Positions 39,316 through 48,647 of a DNA stretch of 64,000 nt are shown one piece after another; position 1 is the stretch's first letter; every line of letters begins with the position of its first letter. The translations under genes were made by a program, and so were the position numbers. This DNA is from Rhizobium rhizogenes NBRC 13257 (GTDB lineage Bacteria > Pseudomonadota > Alphaproteobacteria > Rhizobiales > Rhizobiaceae), in assembly GCF_000696095.1 (NCBI RefSeq), contig NZ_BAYX01000009.1, positions 248,001 through 312,000 on the forward strand. Reading direction: 5' to 3'. Below the pieces are notes generated by a model. It was not told the origin of the DNA, made no database searches, and saw only the letters and a program-made list of their open reading frames with translations.

Positions 39316-41211
39316 TCAGCCGCGCCCGGTCCGCCGGTGTGCGGCATAAGTTTCCACCTTCGCACGCAGCAGCGCCAATTCCCGCTGGATCTGCGTGAGT
39401 TCGTCGGTGACGATGGGATAATCATCGGCGACGGGAATGACCTCGTCGAAGCGCGGTTGCGGGAGGTCTGAGACCGGAGCGGCTTCGGGATCGAAAAGCA
39501 GCTCCGGCACAGCGATCGACCCGGCCGCGCGATCTTGCGAAAGCAGCTCCCCGCCGACCCATTTCCTGAGGAAAACCAGGCAAAGCGCTACACCGAGACC
39601 GATCAGGAAACCCGCGATCTGGCTGCCGGCGAGATCGTCATCGAGCGGCGCCTTTGCGGCCGTGGCCGGGGCAAGGACGGTGACCGGCGGCGCGACCTCG
39701 GGTGGAGTAGCATCGACGCTTTGCAGGCCGGCATCATAGCGGCTTTGTGCCGCCACCACATCGTCCTGCAGTTGGGCGAGCCGCGCCATATCGACGTCGA
39801 CGGTCTTTTGACCGAGGGCACTCATCCGCGCGGTAAGCTTTGCTTGATCCTCAAGCGCCGTCTTCAGGGCCGCATCGCTGCTGGCGACCAGACGCTGCAA
39901 TTGATTGCGGATGTCGCCGGCAAGACTATCGACCGTTGCCTGCTGCGCCAGCAAGCGGGGATGCCGTGGGCCGAGCTGCGTGGAAAGCTGAGACAGGACG
40001 ATCTTTGCGGCGCTGTAGCGGCTGCGCAGATCATCGAGACCGGCGGACGACAGATCGCCCGGCAGCGCGCCACTCATGACAGTGGCGGGGGTCGCGGATC
40101 TGGCGGCTGATGCACGGGCTTTGGCGCTCAACACCGCCGCTTCGGAGGCTTTGATCTCGCCATCCAGCCGCTGCCGCTGTGCTTGGAGATCCAAAGCCGC
40201 CGCGATCTTGTCGTCGCCGTATTGCGCCTTGAAATCGGCCAGCGCGGCCTTTGCCTGCTCGAGGTTTTTGAGGCTCCGATCGGCGGGGGTATTGCTTTTG
40301 CCGGTGAGACCCACGCCTTGCGCAACCATGGCATCATAGATTGTCGCATCGGCCAGACGATTGGCGATCTCGGCCGCCCTCATTGGATTGCCGGTGGTGA
40401 CCGTGAGATGCAAGGTACCGCTCTGCGCATCGGCGGTGACGGCGATGTCGTTGCGAAGAGTGGCCTGCGCGCGAGACGGCGCGTCGGAGGCGTTGCCATT
40501 GCCGGACAGCAAGTCCATGGCAACACCGAAAGCACCTGCATGGCCGCCGGTAAACTCCGGATCACGGTCCAGCTTCAATCTGGCGACGAGATCGGAAAGC
40601 AGGGACGGAGCGACGATACGTTTGGTGGCGACGTCCAGAAACCCCTGCCCCTCCACCCGCAGGACAGCCTGCGAGGCATAGCGCGGCGGCGAGGCCAGCA
40701 TCGTCGGAACGAAAGCACCGACCAGCGAAGCGGCGACGACAAAAGCGATGGAACCGAGCCCGAATGCCCGGCGGCGTTGCGGCGCTGGCGCGACTGCCGG
40801 AATGGCCATCGGAGAAGACAGAGGAACCGCTGCGTCATCCACATGGAGGGCGACAGGAGGGTCATAGGCAGTCGGCGCCGGCTCGCCGTCCGCGATTGCT
40901 TCATCGACGGCCGGGCGGTTTCTCAGGATATCGCGAATGCGGTCGGGCAACGGCTGCGGCTGTTCGGCTTCCACAGCCAGGAATTTGGCCTGCCCGGAGA
41001 CCGGATAGGGGTCGCCATCCAGCATCTTCTGGATGATCGTCAGCAGCTGCGCATCGCTCATCGCATGGCGATCGGCGGGCTGGAGATTGGCGGCAATCAG
41101 ATAGCCATCCTCGCCACGGTCGAAATAGGCATGACGGACCGCTCCGCCGGAAGCCTCCAGGGCTTCCGTCTCGACAGGATGAGGTCTGGTCCTGGCCTTG
41201 TTTTCGAACAT
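39316..41211 (-). CDS. GumC/Wzz-type polysaccharide chain-length protein
   Basis: A 631-residue inner-membrane protein. A cytoplasmic N-terminal region of about 150 residues precedes a first helix (about 152-172). A Wzz-like start (YASQAVLRVEG), a long coiled-coil periplasmic region (about 310-500) and a second helix (about 537-557) follow. No Walker motifs are present, so it is a co-polymerase without its own tyrosine kinase. It probably sets chain length in exopolysaccharide export. The unusual N-terminal extension is Pro/Ala-rich. Adjacent to a WecG-type glycosyltransferase. Confidence 0.8.
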   Translation of the reverse strand: MFENKARTRPHPVETEALEASGGAVRHAYFDRGEDGYLIAANLQPADRHAMSDAQLLTIIQKMLDGDPYPVSGQAKFLAVEAEQPQPLPDRIRDILRNRPAVDEAIADGEPAPTAYDPPVALHVDDAAVPLSSPMAIPAVAPAPQRRRAFGLGSIAFVVAASLVGAFVPTMLASPPRYASQAVLRVEGQGFLDVATKRIVAPSLLSDLVARLKLDRDPEFTGGHAGAFGVAMDLLSGNGNASDAPSRAQATLRNDIAVTADAQSGTLHLTVTTGNPMRAAEIANRLADATIYDAMVAQGVGLTGKSNTPADRSLKNLEQAKAALADFKAQYGDDKIAAALDLQAQRQRLDGEIKASEAAVLSAKARASAARSATPATVMSGALPGDLSSAGLDDLRSRYSAAKIVLSQLSTQLGPRHPRLLAQQATVDSLAGDIRNQLQRLVASSDAALKTALEDQAKLTARMSALGQKTVDVDMARLAQLQDDVVAAQSRYDAGLQSVDATPPEVAPPVTVLAPATAAKAPLDDDLAGSQIAGFLIGLGVALCLVFLRKWVGGELLSQDRAAGSIAVPELLFDPEAAPVSDLPQPRFDEVIPVADDYPIVTDELTQIQRELALLRAKVETYAAHRRTGRG

Positions 41212-41311
41212 GGCGGGTTATCTCGCGCGCACGGTCAGCAACCGATGCAGATGGTTAACCCATTCTAAATCTTCATAGCGAAGAAAAGGTTAACAGCCAC
41301 CCGAAAGCGGA

Positions 41312-42100
41312 TCAGCCGGCTCGCCGGATGCGCTGCTTGCGGCCGAACTGATGCCGGACGACCTGATAGAGGAAGAGCGGCACGCCGAGCATGTAGCGCC
41401 GCCACAGCCGGCCCGGCTCCTGTGCCAGACGATAGGCCCATTCGAAGCGCGTGGCGCGCACCAGAGCGGGCGCGCGCGGCACGGTGCCGGAGACGAAATC
41501 GAACAGAGCGCCGACCGTCATCACCAGCCGGGCATGCTGTGGCTTGATATGCTCGGCAACCCATTTTTCCTGCAGCGGCGTTCCCATGCCGACGATCAGC
41601 ACGTCGATCTGTCGGCGGCTGATCTCCGTTGTCACCAGATCGTTCCCCGCCTCGCCGAAAAAGCCGTCGGCGATGACGATGAATTCATGCCAGGGCGCGT
41701 GCTTGCGGAAATTTTCCGCAGCCTTCTCGATGACATGGCGGCGGCCGCCGACGAGGCCGATGCGCTTCGGCCGATCCATGAAGGTCAATAGCGCCGGTAC
41801 GAAATCGGTGCCGTTCAGATTGGCGGGAAAGGGATCGCCATGGGCAATCCGCGAGGCGATATCCAGGCCAACGCCATCGGGTAGAACCAGATTTTGCGCT
41901 AGGACGTCACGATAGTCGTCGTCGCGCAGCATCATCAGCATGTTGTGGGCATTGACGAAGGAGATCACGGTCTGGCCGGTGGGATGGGAGGCCAGTTCGT
42001 TGATGAAGGCGAGCGTATCTTCCCAACCGAGATCGCAGACCGGCAGGTCGAAAATCATTCGACGCGATGCGTGCACGGCAAAATTTGCGACCAGATTCAC
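41312..42100 (-). CDS. WecG/TagA/CpsF-family glycosyltransferase
   Basis: A 262-residue glycosyltransferase of the family that moves a sugar (such as N-acetylmannosamine or its uronic acid) onto lipid-linked acceptors. Diagnostic segments are FVNAHNMLMMLRD, LPDGVGLDIASRI, NLNGTDFVPALL and VGMGTPLQEKWV. I choose the GTG at 42100 because AGGAGG lies six bases before it; ATG 42058 would drop the usual N-terminal stretch. It may act with the GumC-like protein 100 bp downstream. Confidence 0.88.
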   Translation of the reverse strand: MNLVANFAVHASRRMIFDLPVCDLGWEDTLAFINELASHPTGQTVISFVNAHNMLMMLRDDDYRDVLAQNLVLPDGVGLDIASRIAHGDPFPANLNGTDFVPALLTFMDRPKRIGLVGGRRHVIEKAAENFRKHAPWHEFIVIADGFFGEAGNDLVTTEISRRQIDVLIVGMGTPLQEKWVAEHIKPQHARLVMTVGALFDFVSGTVPRAPALVRATRFEWAYRLAQEPGRLWRRYMLGVPLFLYQVVRHQFGRKQRIRRAG

Positions 42101-42353
42101 CCAGGACCTCCTGCCTCGAACGCTCGACGGACCCGGCGCCGGCAAAATTTGCGACGCAGATCTCAACCACCTGCCGGGTTGAAGACATCAGAAGTCGCTA
42201 GGGGAGCTTATAACAAGGCCGCCCCAAGCTTCCGTTAGAGAAATCGATTGCAATTGCGGAGGAAAAGCAAGGTTTCGTTAATGCTGTTTCGGCCGGACGA
42301 CGAGTACAGCCGCCCCTGAAATGGAGCGACCGAATCAATGGCCTTGAATAAAG

Positions 42354-42890
42354 CTAATGCGCTGGCTTCGGCGGTGCGTCCGATGGTGAATCGCCCTGGA
42401 CGATCTTCACGGGCTTGGCGGTTCTCTTGCCGGAACCCTCGCCGTTGCCGATTTCGTTCTTCGAGAGATAATCGAGCTGTTCGACCAGTACATCGCCGAC
42501 ATAGTCGCCGCCGAGCCGCTCGTTCATGCTCTTCTTGATCTCGTCGCGAAAGGCGGCGACGTTGAAGGTTTCGACATGGGCGATATCGATCGCCTTGTTG
42601 CCCACCAGCAGCGAATAAAGCTCGTCGGTCGTCAAGGCCGCCAGCGGCGGCTGCAGCGCACTCGCCTTACCCTTATCCATCATGAAGGAGATGCGAGTGA
42701 GAAAATAGCCTGTCACCTGGCCGTTGGCGATGACGGGCACGTTGATCGCTTCGCCCTTGACGAATTCCTGCTGTGCCTTCTTGGCGTCGTCAGGACTGGT
42801 CGCGGGCGCCGTCGCCGTCTGCACCGAGAAATAGACCGAAGCCAATGTCACGACGCAAACCCATAGGCCGGTGAGGACGAGCTTGATCAT
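42354..42890 (-). CDS. Flagellar-cluster membrane-anchored protein of unknown function
   Basis: A 178-residue protein with an N-terminal signal anchor (LVLTGLWVCVVTLASVYF) and a soluble periplasmic part. The start overlaps the previous stop by 4 bases, so it is the last gene of the flagellar operon. I recall a similar gene at the same place in other rhizobial flagellar clusters. A role in motility is inferred from position only. Confidence 0.6.
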   Translation of the reverse strand: MIKLVLTGLWVCVVTLASVYFSVQTATAPATSPDDAKKAQQEFVKGEAINVPVIANGQVTGYFLTRISFMMDKGKASALQPPLAALTTDELYSLLVGNKAIDIAHVETFNVAAFRDEIKKSMNERLGGDYVGDVLVEQLDYLSKNEIGNGEGSGKRTAKPVKIVQGDSPSDAPPKPAH

Positions 42891-43255
42891 CCGGCCTCGC
42901 GGACACGAAATTGCTCCTGCGAATAGGTGCCGTCCGCATCGGCGTTCTGCACGGCATTCTTCAGGATATCCGCGACAGCGCGGACAGCCTCGAGATGGGC
43001 TTCAACGCGACGCGCGTTCAAGGTCAGCTTCTTCTTGAGCCCATGCAGCTGCTCGATATGGGTGACGGCAAGCTCCGCCGGATTGGTATCGCGAAACAGC
43101 ATCGTCAGTTCGTAAAGGCAGCGGCTCTTGTGAGCGTTCGACACCTTGAGATCGAATTCCGGATCGCTGCCGATCCGGTTGTTCTCGTTGTCGATGATCA
43201 TTTCCAGGCGTCCGAGGACCGACTTGATCCGGTAGTCGTTCGAAATTACTTCCAT
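42887..43255 (-). CDS. FlgN-like flagellar chaperone (tentative)
   Basis: A 122-residue, mostly helical protein with a basic region (LHGLKKKLTLNARRVEAHLE). FlgN chaperones keep the hook-junction proteins FlgK and FlgL unfolded for export; this small helical protein in the same operon fits that role, but sequence evidence is thin. ATG 43255 is chosen over TTG 43267 because GGGGGAA precedes it. Confidence 0.5.
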   Translation of the reverse strand: MEVISNDYRIKSVLGRLEMIIDNENNRIGSDPEFDLKVSNAHKSRCLYELTMLFRDTNPAELAVTHIEQLHGLKKKLTLNARRVEAHLEAVRAVADILKNAVQNADADGTYSQEQFRVREAG

Positions 43256-43268
43256 GTCTTCCCCCAAC

Positions 43269-43865
43269 TCATGCTTTCTTGGATGTCAACGCGTCTTGAT
43301 TGGTGACGGTGGTATCGCCGTCACCATCAGTTTCGGACGCGGCGAGCGTCTTGCGCTGAAAATCGGCGACAGCGCTCAGCGCCATCTTCTTGTCATTCTC
43401 GTTGGTCGCCGAGTTGATGGCGCCGGTATTGCGCATCTTGGAGACCTCATCCTGATACATTTTCTCGGCGATGCCGACGCCGCCGTTCTTTGCGAGCGTA
43501 TTGCCCATCTGCTCGGCCATCATGCCCTTCCAGATTTCGCCGGCGGAGCCCTTGCCGTAGAGCGTCTCGCTGTTCGGCAGCATGTTCTTCACGAAGTTCT
43601 GCAGCACCATGGCCTCGAACTTGCGATAGACCTGCGGCACTTTCGTCGGCCCCGTATGGGTGCTGGCATTGGCGAGGCCAGCCTGGGTCGCGGCGCTGTT
43701 GAGCGCGTCCACGGTCGAGCCGAAGCCATTGCCGTTTTCCGCCAGGCTGGTGGCGGCGAAGGCGGCTCTGTTGGCCGCGAGCTTTTCCTGAGCGGCCTGA
43801 ACGTCGGTCGGACTGGCGGCCTGGACGACATCCAGCACCAAATCACTCGGAGGCGAAATAGCCAC
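43269..43865 (-). CDS. FlgJ-like rod-binding protein
   Basis: A 198-residue protein whose middle part (KFEAMVLQNFVKNMLP; GKGSAGEIWKGMMAEQMGNTLAKNGGVGIAEKM) is the FlgJ N-terminal rod-binding domain. It lacks the muramidase domain of enteric FlgJ. The start is GTG at 43865 with AAAGGA upstream. It would cap or nucleate rod assembly in the periplasm, while the lytic transglycosylase at 54 kb may supply the wall-cutting activity. Confidence 0.75.
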   Translation of the reverse strand: MAISPPSDLVLDVVQAASPTDVQAAQEKLAANRAAFAATSLAENGNGFGSTVDALNSAATQAGLANASTHTGPTKVPQVYRKFEAMVLQNFVKNMLPNSETLYGKGSAGEIWKGMMAEQMGNTLAKNGGVGIAEKMYQDEVSKMRNTGAINSATNENDKKMALSAVADFQRKTLAASETDGDGDTTVTNQDALTSKKA

Positions 43866-43996
43866 GTCTCGTTTCCTTTCACTGTCGCCTGATCCCTGGA
43901 CGCGCAAAGCAGCCTCCAAGCGGGATCATGCCGAATCGAACGGTTGGAGGAAGCGGGCGACTCGACGACGCGCCATTTCCTCCAAGATCCTAATGA

Positions 43997-44416
43997 TTAT
44001 GGTTTTTGAACCTTGCTGGAGGCTGGCGTAATATCCGCAAAGCGCTGATCGATGATGTCGTAGACGGCATTGTCGTCCGTCTCGCGCGTTTCGAGCTCGC
44101 GGGCATCCTTCATATGCTCTTCCAGCCGCTCCGCCTTGGTGCGCTCCTGCAGGACCTTCATTTCGATCAGCTCCTGAATGCCCTGGAGCTGCTGGTCCCG
44201 GAGCGTCAGGCGTCCATAGCGCTGAGCATATTGCATCGAAAATACCGCGTGAACCGGATCGGCCGAGCTGATCGCACCGATCACCCTTTCCATCGAATCG
44301 CTAACCTCGGCGCGCTGGCGAGTGGTGTCGGCGAGCTCGTTTTCGGCGATCCGCTCCAGATGGCGCTGCACGGCGACGAGGCGCTTCAATTTTTCGGACC
44401 GGCTCTTCTCCGCCAT
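43997..44416 (-). CDS. FliJ-like coiled-coil flagellar protein
   Basis: A 139-residue, almost wholly helical and charged protein (KLKRLVAVQRHLERIAENEL). Size, predicted coiled coil and position just after fliR fit a FliJ-type export chaperone or stalk. FliJ diverges strongly, so the call is tentative. Confidence 0.55.
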   Translation of the reverse strand: MAEKSRSEKLKRLVAVQRHLERIAENELADTTRQRAEVSDSMERVIGAISSADPVHAVFSMQYAQRYGRLTLRDQQLQGIQELIEMKVLQERTKAERLEEHMKDARELETRETDDNAVYDIIDQRFADITPASSKVQKP

Positions 44417-44421
44417 GGTCG

Positions 44422-45174
44422 CTAATGTCCGTTGAAGACGCTGAGGAAAGCGCCGGAGAACTGGCTGATCATGGCCGCGATACTGAGATAGAGCATGAAA
44501 AGCCCGCCCATCAGCAGATAGGGCGTGGAGATGAAGTAGATCGGGATCTGCGGCGCGAGCTTGTTGATGAAGCCGATCGAAATCTGGAACATCAGGCCGT
44601 AGAGCAGGAAGGGGCTCGCCAGGCGCAGCATGATGAAGGTGGTGGTCGCCAGCGTGTCCGTCACCGAAATCAGCGAGGCGCGCACATCGACGTGGCCACC
44701 GAAGGGGATGACCGAATAGGACTCGACCAGCGCCTGCAGCACGTAATGATGGAAATCCAGAACGAACAATATCATCAGCCCGCAGAAGCTGATCAGGCTG
44801 GTGAGCGACGTCTCGTTCGAATCCTCGATGACGTCCATGCCCCCCGGCGCGTTGAAGCCGATCAACATCGAAATGACCGTGCCGGCGAATTGCAGCCCGA
44901 GTGTGTAGAGCCGCGCCATCATGCCGTACATCAGGCCGATCACCGTCTCGGTGAAAATCAGGCTGATATAGGTGGCGCTGCTCTTGGATACCTCGGGATA
45001 GATCGTGTTCCAGAGCAGAGGCAGGATCGCCATCGACAGCGCCGCTGCCAGCAATAGCCGGATCTGTGGCGGCACGCGGCCGGACGAGAACCCCGGAAGC
45101 ACCATTACGCAGCCGCCGATGCGGCAGAAGGCCAGAAACAACGCCAGAATGGTGCCCTGGGGATCGGATATCAT
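44422..45174 (-). CDS. fliR: Flagellar type III export protein FliR
   Basis: A 250-residue integral membrane protein with about six helices. It is part of the FliPQR export gate. The segment MLIGFNAPGGMDV and the C-terminal PIYFISTPYLLMGGLFMLYL are family-like. Start overlaps the flhA stop by 4 bases. Confidence 0.93.
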   Translation of the reverse strand: MISDPQGTILALFLAFCRIGGCVMVLPGFSSGRVPPQIRLLLAAALSMAILPLLWNTIYPEVSKSSATYISLIFTETVIGLMYGMMARLYTLGLQFAGTVISMLIGFNAPGGMDVIEDSNETSLTSLISFCGLMILFVLDFHHYVLQALVESYSVIPFGGHVDVRASLISVTDTLATTTFIMLRLASPFLLYGLMFQISIGFINKLAPQIPIYFISTPYLLMGGLFMLYLSIAAMISQFSGAFLSVFNGH

Positions 45175-47258
45175 GAAATGGAACCTAGAATCTTGATCTC
45201 GATCCCCTTGGCCAGTTCCACATGCGACAGGACCGGAAGGGTCGCGAACAGGCGTTCGATGATCATACGCACATAGGAGCGCGTTTCCGGCGACGTGACA
45301 AGAACGAAGGGCATGCCCCGGTCCATGTATTCACGGATAACTTTGCCCGCCTGCTCGCTGAACTCTTCCAGGCTGCGCGGATCGATGTCGAATTCGACAA
45401 TCTCACCCTTCTGGTCGCGCTTCAGTGCCTGATGGAAGATCAAGTCCCACTTGCTGCCGAGACGCAGCACGCGCAGCACTCCATTATCCGCGAGATCGCC
45501 GCAGAGCTGTTGCGCCATGCGTACGCGCACATGCTCGACGATCTGCTCGGTCTTGCGCACATGCGGCGCGAGCTCGGCCACGGCTTCCAGAATGAGATGC
45601 AGGTTGCGGATCGAGACGCGCTCGGCGAGCAAGAGCTTGAGCACCGCCTGCAGGCCGGAATAGGACATGTGCGACGAGCAGATCTCGTCGGCTAGCTTCT
45701 TGTATTCGGGGTCGAGGCGATCGATCAGGATCTTCACGTCCTTGTAGGAGAGAAGCGCCGGCAGGTTGTTGCGGATAACCTCGCTCATATGGGTCAGCAC
45801 GACGGAGACATTGTCGATCGGCTGGAATCCCTCGCGCTTCAGATCGTCGGTGAAGGCTTCGAGGACGGAGACGGCGGGCATGCCGAAGGCGGGCTCGCGG
45901 ATCTCGTCGCCGGGAACGGTCGGCTTGCGGCCCGAGCCGGTGACGACGAGCACCTCGCCGACGCGCAAAGTGTTGGAGGCGATCGTCGTGCCGTGGATGC
46001 GGATCTGGTAGGACTTGTCGGCAATGGCGATGTCGTCCGTCACCTTGATTTCCGGCACGACGAAACCGTATTGCGTCGCGAATTTCTTGCGCATCTTGCC
46101 GACGCGGAAGGCCAGCTCCTGATGGGCGCCGAGCAGGCGGGTCGAAACGATCTTGCCGAGCGCCAGTTCGATTTCCGAGGTTTTCAGGACCGACTTGACG
46201 GAGTCCTTTTCCATTTCCTTCGTCTGCATCACCTTCTTTTCTTCCGCGTCACGCAGAAGCTTGTTTTCAGCCGCGACCTGTCGCGGAATGAGCCATGCGC
46301 CCGACGCCAACAGGCCGCAGAGAGTGATGAAGGGGAAGAATGGCATGCCCGGCATGACGGCCAGGATACCCATGAGCACCGCCGACACGGCAAGCGCGCG
46401 CGGATAGCCGCTCAGCTGATCCATGACAGCCTGATCGGTGGAGCCGGCAGTGCCGCCGCGCGAAACGAGGAGGCCGGCGGCGAGCGAGACGATGAGCGCC
46501 GGCATCTGCGACACCAGACCGTCGCCGACGGACAGCTTGACGAAGACATCCGCCGCCTGGCCGATCTGCATGCCGTGGCGGAAATAACCGATGATGATGC
46601 CGCCGAAGATGTTGATGCAGGTGATGAGCAAGCCGGCGACGGCATCGCCACGCACGAATTTCGAGGCACCGTCCATGGCACCGAAGAAGGAGCTTTCCTC
46701 CTCCAGTTCCTTGCGCCGCCGCTGCGCTTCCTTCTCGTCGATCAGGCCGGCCGACAGATCGGCGTCGATCGCCATCTGCTTGCCGGGAATGGCATCCAGG
46801 GTGAAACGCGCGCCGACTTCGGCGATACGCGTCGCACCCTTGGTGATGACGATGAAGTTGATGGTGATCAGGATCAGGAAGACGATCAGACCGATGACGA
46901 AATCGCCGGACATCACTAGGCTGGCAAAGCCCGCAATGACCCCGCCCGCCGCATCATGACCTTCATAGCCATGCGAAAGAATGACGCGCGTCGTCGCGAT
47001 GTTCAGCGACAGACGGATCATGGTGGCGATCAGAAGGATGGTCGGGAAGGACGAGAATTCGAGCGGCTTCTTGATCCACAGCGCCACCATCAGGATCAAT
47101 ACCGAGAGCGCGATCGAAAAAGCCAGGCCCATGTCGATAAGGAACGGCGGGATCGGCAGGAACAGCACACACAGGATGACCATGATACCGAGGGCAAACC
47201 CGATATCACGGACGCTGGGATTGACTTTGGGAAGCGCTAATGCGGGTGGTTGTGCCAT
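45171..47258 (-). CDS. flhA: Flagellar export gate protein FlhA
   Basis: A 695-residue protein with about eight N-terminal membrane helices (residues 15-320), the FHIPEP-family signature near LSLNIATTRVIL, the charged cytoplasmic loop (RIAEVGARFTLDAIPGKQMAID), and a large C-terminal cytosolic domain that binds export chaperones. The ATG at 47258 gives the typical start; an extension of 11 codons exists. Confidence 0.96.
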   Translation of the reverse strand: MAQPPALALPKVNPSVRDIGFALGIMVILCVLFLPIPPFLIDMGLAFSIALSVLILMVALWIKKPLEFSSFPTILLIATMIRLSLNIATTRVILSHGYEGHDAAGGVIAGFASLVMSGDFVIGLIVFLILITINFIVITKGATRIAEVGARFTLDAIPGKQMAIDADLSAGLIDEKEAQRRRKELEEESSFFGAMDGASKFVRGDAVAGLLITCINIFGGIIIGYFRHGMQIGQAADVFVKLSVGDGLVSQMPALIVSLAAGLLVSRGGTAGSTDQAVMDQLSGYPRALAVSAVLMGILAVMPGMPFFPFITLCGLLASGAWLIPRQVAAENKLLRDAEEKKVMQTKEMEKDSVKSVLKTSEIELALGKIVSTRLLGAHQELAFRVGKMRKKFATQYGFVVPEIKVTDDIAIADKSYQIRIHGTTIASNTLRVGEVLVVTGSGRKPTVPGDEIREPAFGMPAVSVLEAFTDDLKREGFQPIDNVSVVLTHMSEVIRNNLPALLSYKDVKILIDRLDPEYKKLADEICSSHMSYSGLQAVLKLLLAERVSIRNLHLILEAVAELAPHVRKTEQIVEHVRVRMAQQLCGDLADNGVLRVLRLGSKWDLIFHQALKRDQKGEIVEFDIDPRSLEEFSEQAGKVIREYMDRGMPFVLVTSPETRSYVRMIIERLFATLPVLSHVELAKGIEIKILGSIS

Positions 47259-47375
47259 CGACCGGTTCCGTCTCTTCATGAGAGGAGGCAAACGGCTGAA
47301 CCGTCTGCCCTATTCGAACCGATCAATAGAAGGCGAAGCTTGCGCGAGAGTGGCTTGACCCCACACCGGCACGGG

Positions 47376-47403
47376 ATCCGGAAGCCATTTCAGGCTTTCG
47401 GAT
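47376..47403 (-). other. Stem-loop between fliQ and flhA
   Basis: An 11-bp stem (ATCCGGAAGCC / GGCTTTCGGAT, one wobble pair) with a 6-base loop, five bases after the fliQ stop and about 120 bases before flhA. There is no U-tract, so it may be an mRNA-processing or attenuation element rather than a terminator. Confidence 0.5.
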
Positions 47404-47408
47404 CGACC

Positions 47409-47675
47409 CTAAAATCCCGATTGGATGCGGGAAAAGACCAGATTGGTGAAGATCGAGATCTGCGAACCGACGAAGGGCGCGCTGATCCCGACCGTCACCA
47501 TGACGGCGACAATCTTCGGCACGAAGGTCAACGTGGCCTCCTGCACCTGGGTCAGCGCCTGGATCAAGGCGATCACCAGACCGACAACCATGGCAGCGAG
47601 AACGGCCGGGCCGGAGGCGACAAGCACCGTCCAGATAGCTGCCTGGAAGATATCCAATGCATCGGCTTCGTTCAT
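47409..47675 (-). CDS. fliQ: Flagellar export protein FliQ
   Basis: An 88-residue protein with two membrane helices and the family pattern ALIQALTQVQEATLTFVPK. It is part of the FliPQR export gate in the basal body membrane. It starts MNEADALDIF, 55 bp after flgD. Confidence 0.94.
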   Translation of the reverse strand: MNEADALDIFQAAIWTVLVASGPAVLAAMVVGLVIALIQALTQVQEATLTFVPKIVAVMVTVGISAPFVGSQISIFTNLVFSRIQSGF

Positions 47676-47730
47676 GGCCTCATCATCCTCTGCTCAGCCG
47701 GCTCCTCATGAGCTGCTGGTCGTGTCGATA

Positions 47731-48207
47731 CTACTCGGTCGTCGAATCACTGGTGGTAGTATCGCTCGTCGTGGTCGGCGCGACAATCGTCGTTCCCGCC
47801 GGCGCGACGGTAACGCCTGCCTGCAACAGGATCTTATCCCCTGCTTCCGTTTGCGCAATGATACCGTCCGAATAGACGGTTACTTCCTTGATGGTACCGG
47901 TGGTCGTGCCGTCGGCGCTCATGATCTCCTTGCCGATGTAATCCGACGCCTGCGAGATCCACTGGTTCTGCAACACCGTTTCCAGGTGCGAGTTCGTCTG
48001 GATCTGCTGCTCGACCTGCGAGAAGCTGGCGAGCTGCGAAATCTGCTGGGTGGCATCCATCGGATCGGTCGGATCCTGCGTCTTCATCTGCGCGATGAGA
48101 AGCTTGAGAAAGTCGTTGTAGTTCAGGCTGGCGCTCGCCGCTGCCGTCGCTGCGCTGCTCGAGGAGCTGCTGGTACTGGTGCTGCTTGTAACTGCATCTA
48201 CCGCCAC
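47731..48207 (-). CDS. flgD: Flagellar hook-capping protein FlgD
   Basis: A 158-residue scaffold needed for hook assembly. Diagnostic LNYNDFLKLLIAQMKTQDPT and MDATQQISQLASFSQVEQQ are seen. The start is a GTG at 48207, which overlaps the flbT stop by 10 bases; GGGAG lies seven bases upstream. The N-terminus has a Ser/Thr run and the C-terminus a Thr/Ser tail. It is shorter than enteric FlgD. Confidence 0.92.
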   Translation of the reverse strand: MAVDAVTSSTSTSSSSSSAATAAASASLNYNDFLKLLIAQMKTQDPTDPMDATQQISQLASFSQVEQQIQTNSHLETVLQNQWISQASDYIGKEIMSADGTTTGTIKEVTVYSDGIIAQTEAGDKILLQAGVTVAPAGTTIVAPTTTSDTTTSDSTTE

Positions 48208-48647
48208 GGTGCGATCTCCCGACGAATATGCTCGATCGTTGCTGCCGGCATTTCCTGGTTGTTGAGGATAGTGTCCTCGATCGCGTAGAGGCCGCGGATC
48301 GCCTTCAGCGCGTCGAAGGCGCGGCCGGTGGCGACGAGGCCGTCGATGCGCTTCAGCTCGGCGAGCACTTCCTCGTGACGGAAGCACGAGAGCAGCATGA
48401 CGATGGACTTGCGGAACATCGCCGTCGATTGTTCCTTGCCTTCCGGATTGATGAGGATCATCTGCGCGATAAAATAGAGCTGGCGCAGCGGCGTTGTCGC
48501 CTCCTCCGGCTGAAGAACGTGGTTCTCAAGCAGGAAGGTCACATCATTCAGGAATTCCAGGGCAACCTTGCGATCAACGCGCAGCACGGCCCCGTTGATG
48601 AAGATCTTTTCCCCGGCTTTAAGCGATATGCGAAGCGTACTTTTCAT
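48198..48647 (-). CDS. flbT: Flagellin biosynthesis repressor FlbT
   Basis: A 149-residue protein beginning MKSTLRISLKAGEKIFINGA, which is the family N-terminus. FlbT binds flagellin mRNA and tunes flagellin translation in Caulobacter and Brucella; the sign of the effect varies. It overlaps flaF by 4 bases. Confidence 0.95.
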   Translation of the reverse strand: MKSTLRISLKAGEKIFINGAVLRVDRKVALEFLNDVTFLLENHVLQPEEATTPLRQLYFIAQMILINPEGKEQSTAMFRKSIVMLLSCFRHEEVLAELKRIDGLVATGRAFDALKAIRGLYAIEDTILNNQEMPAATIEHIRREIAPWR

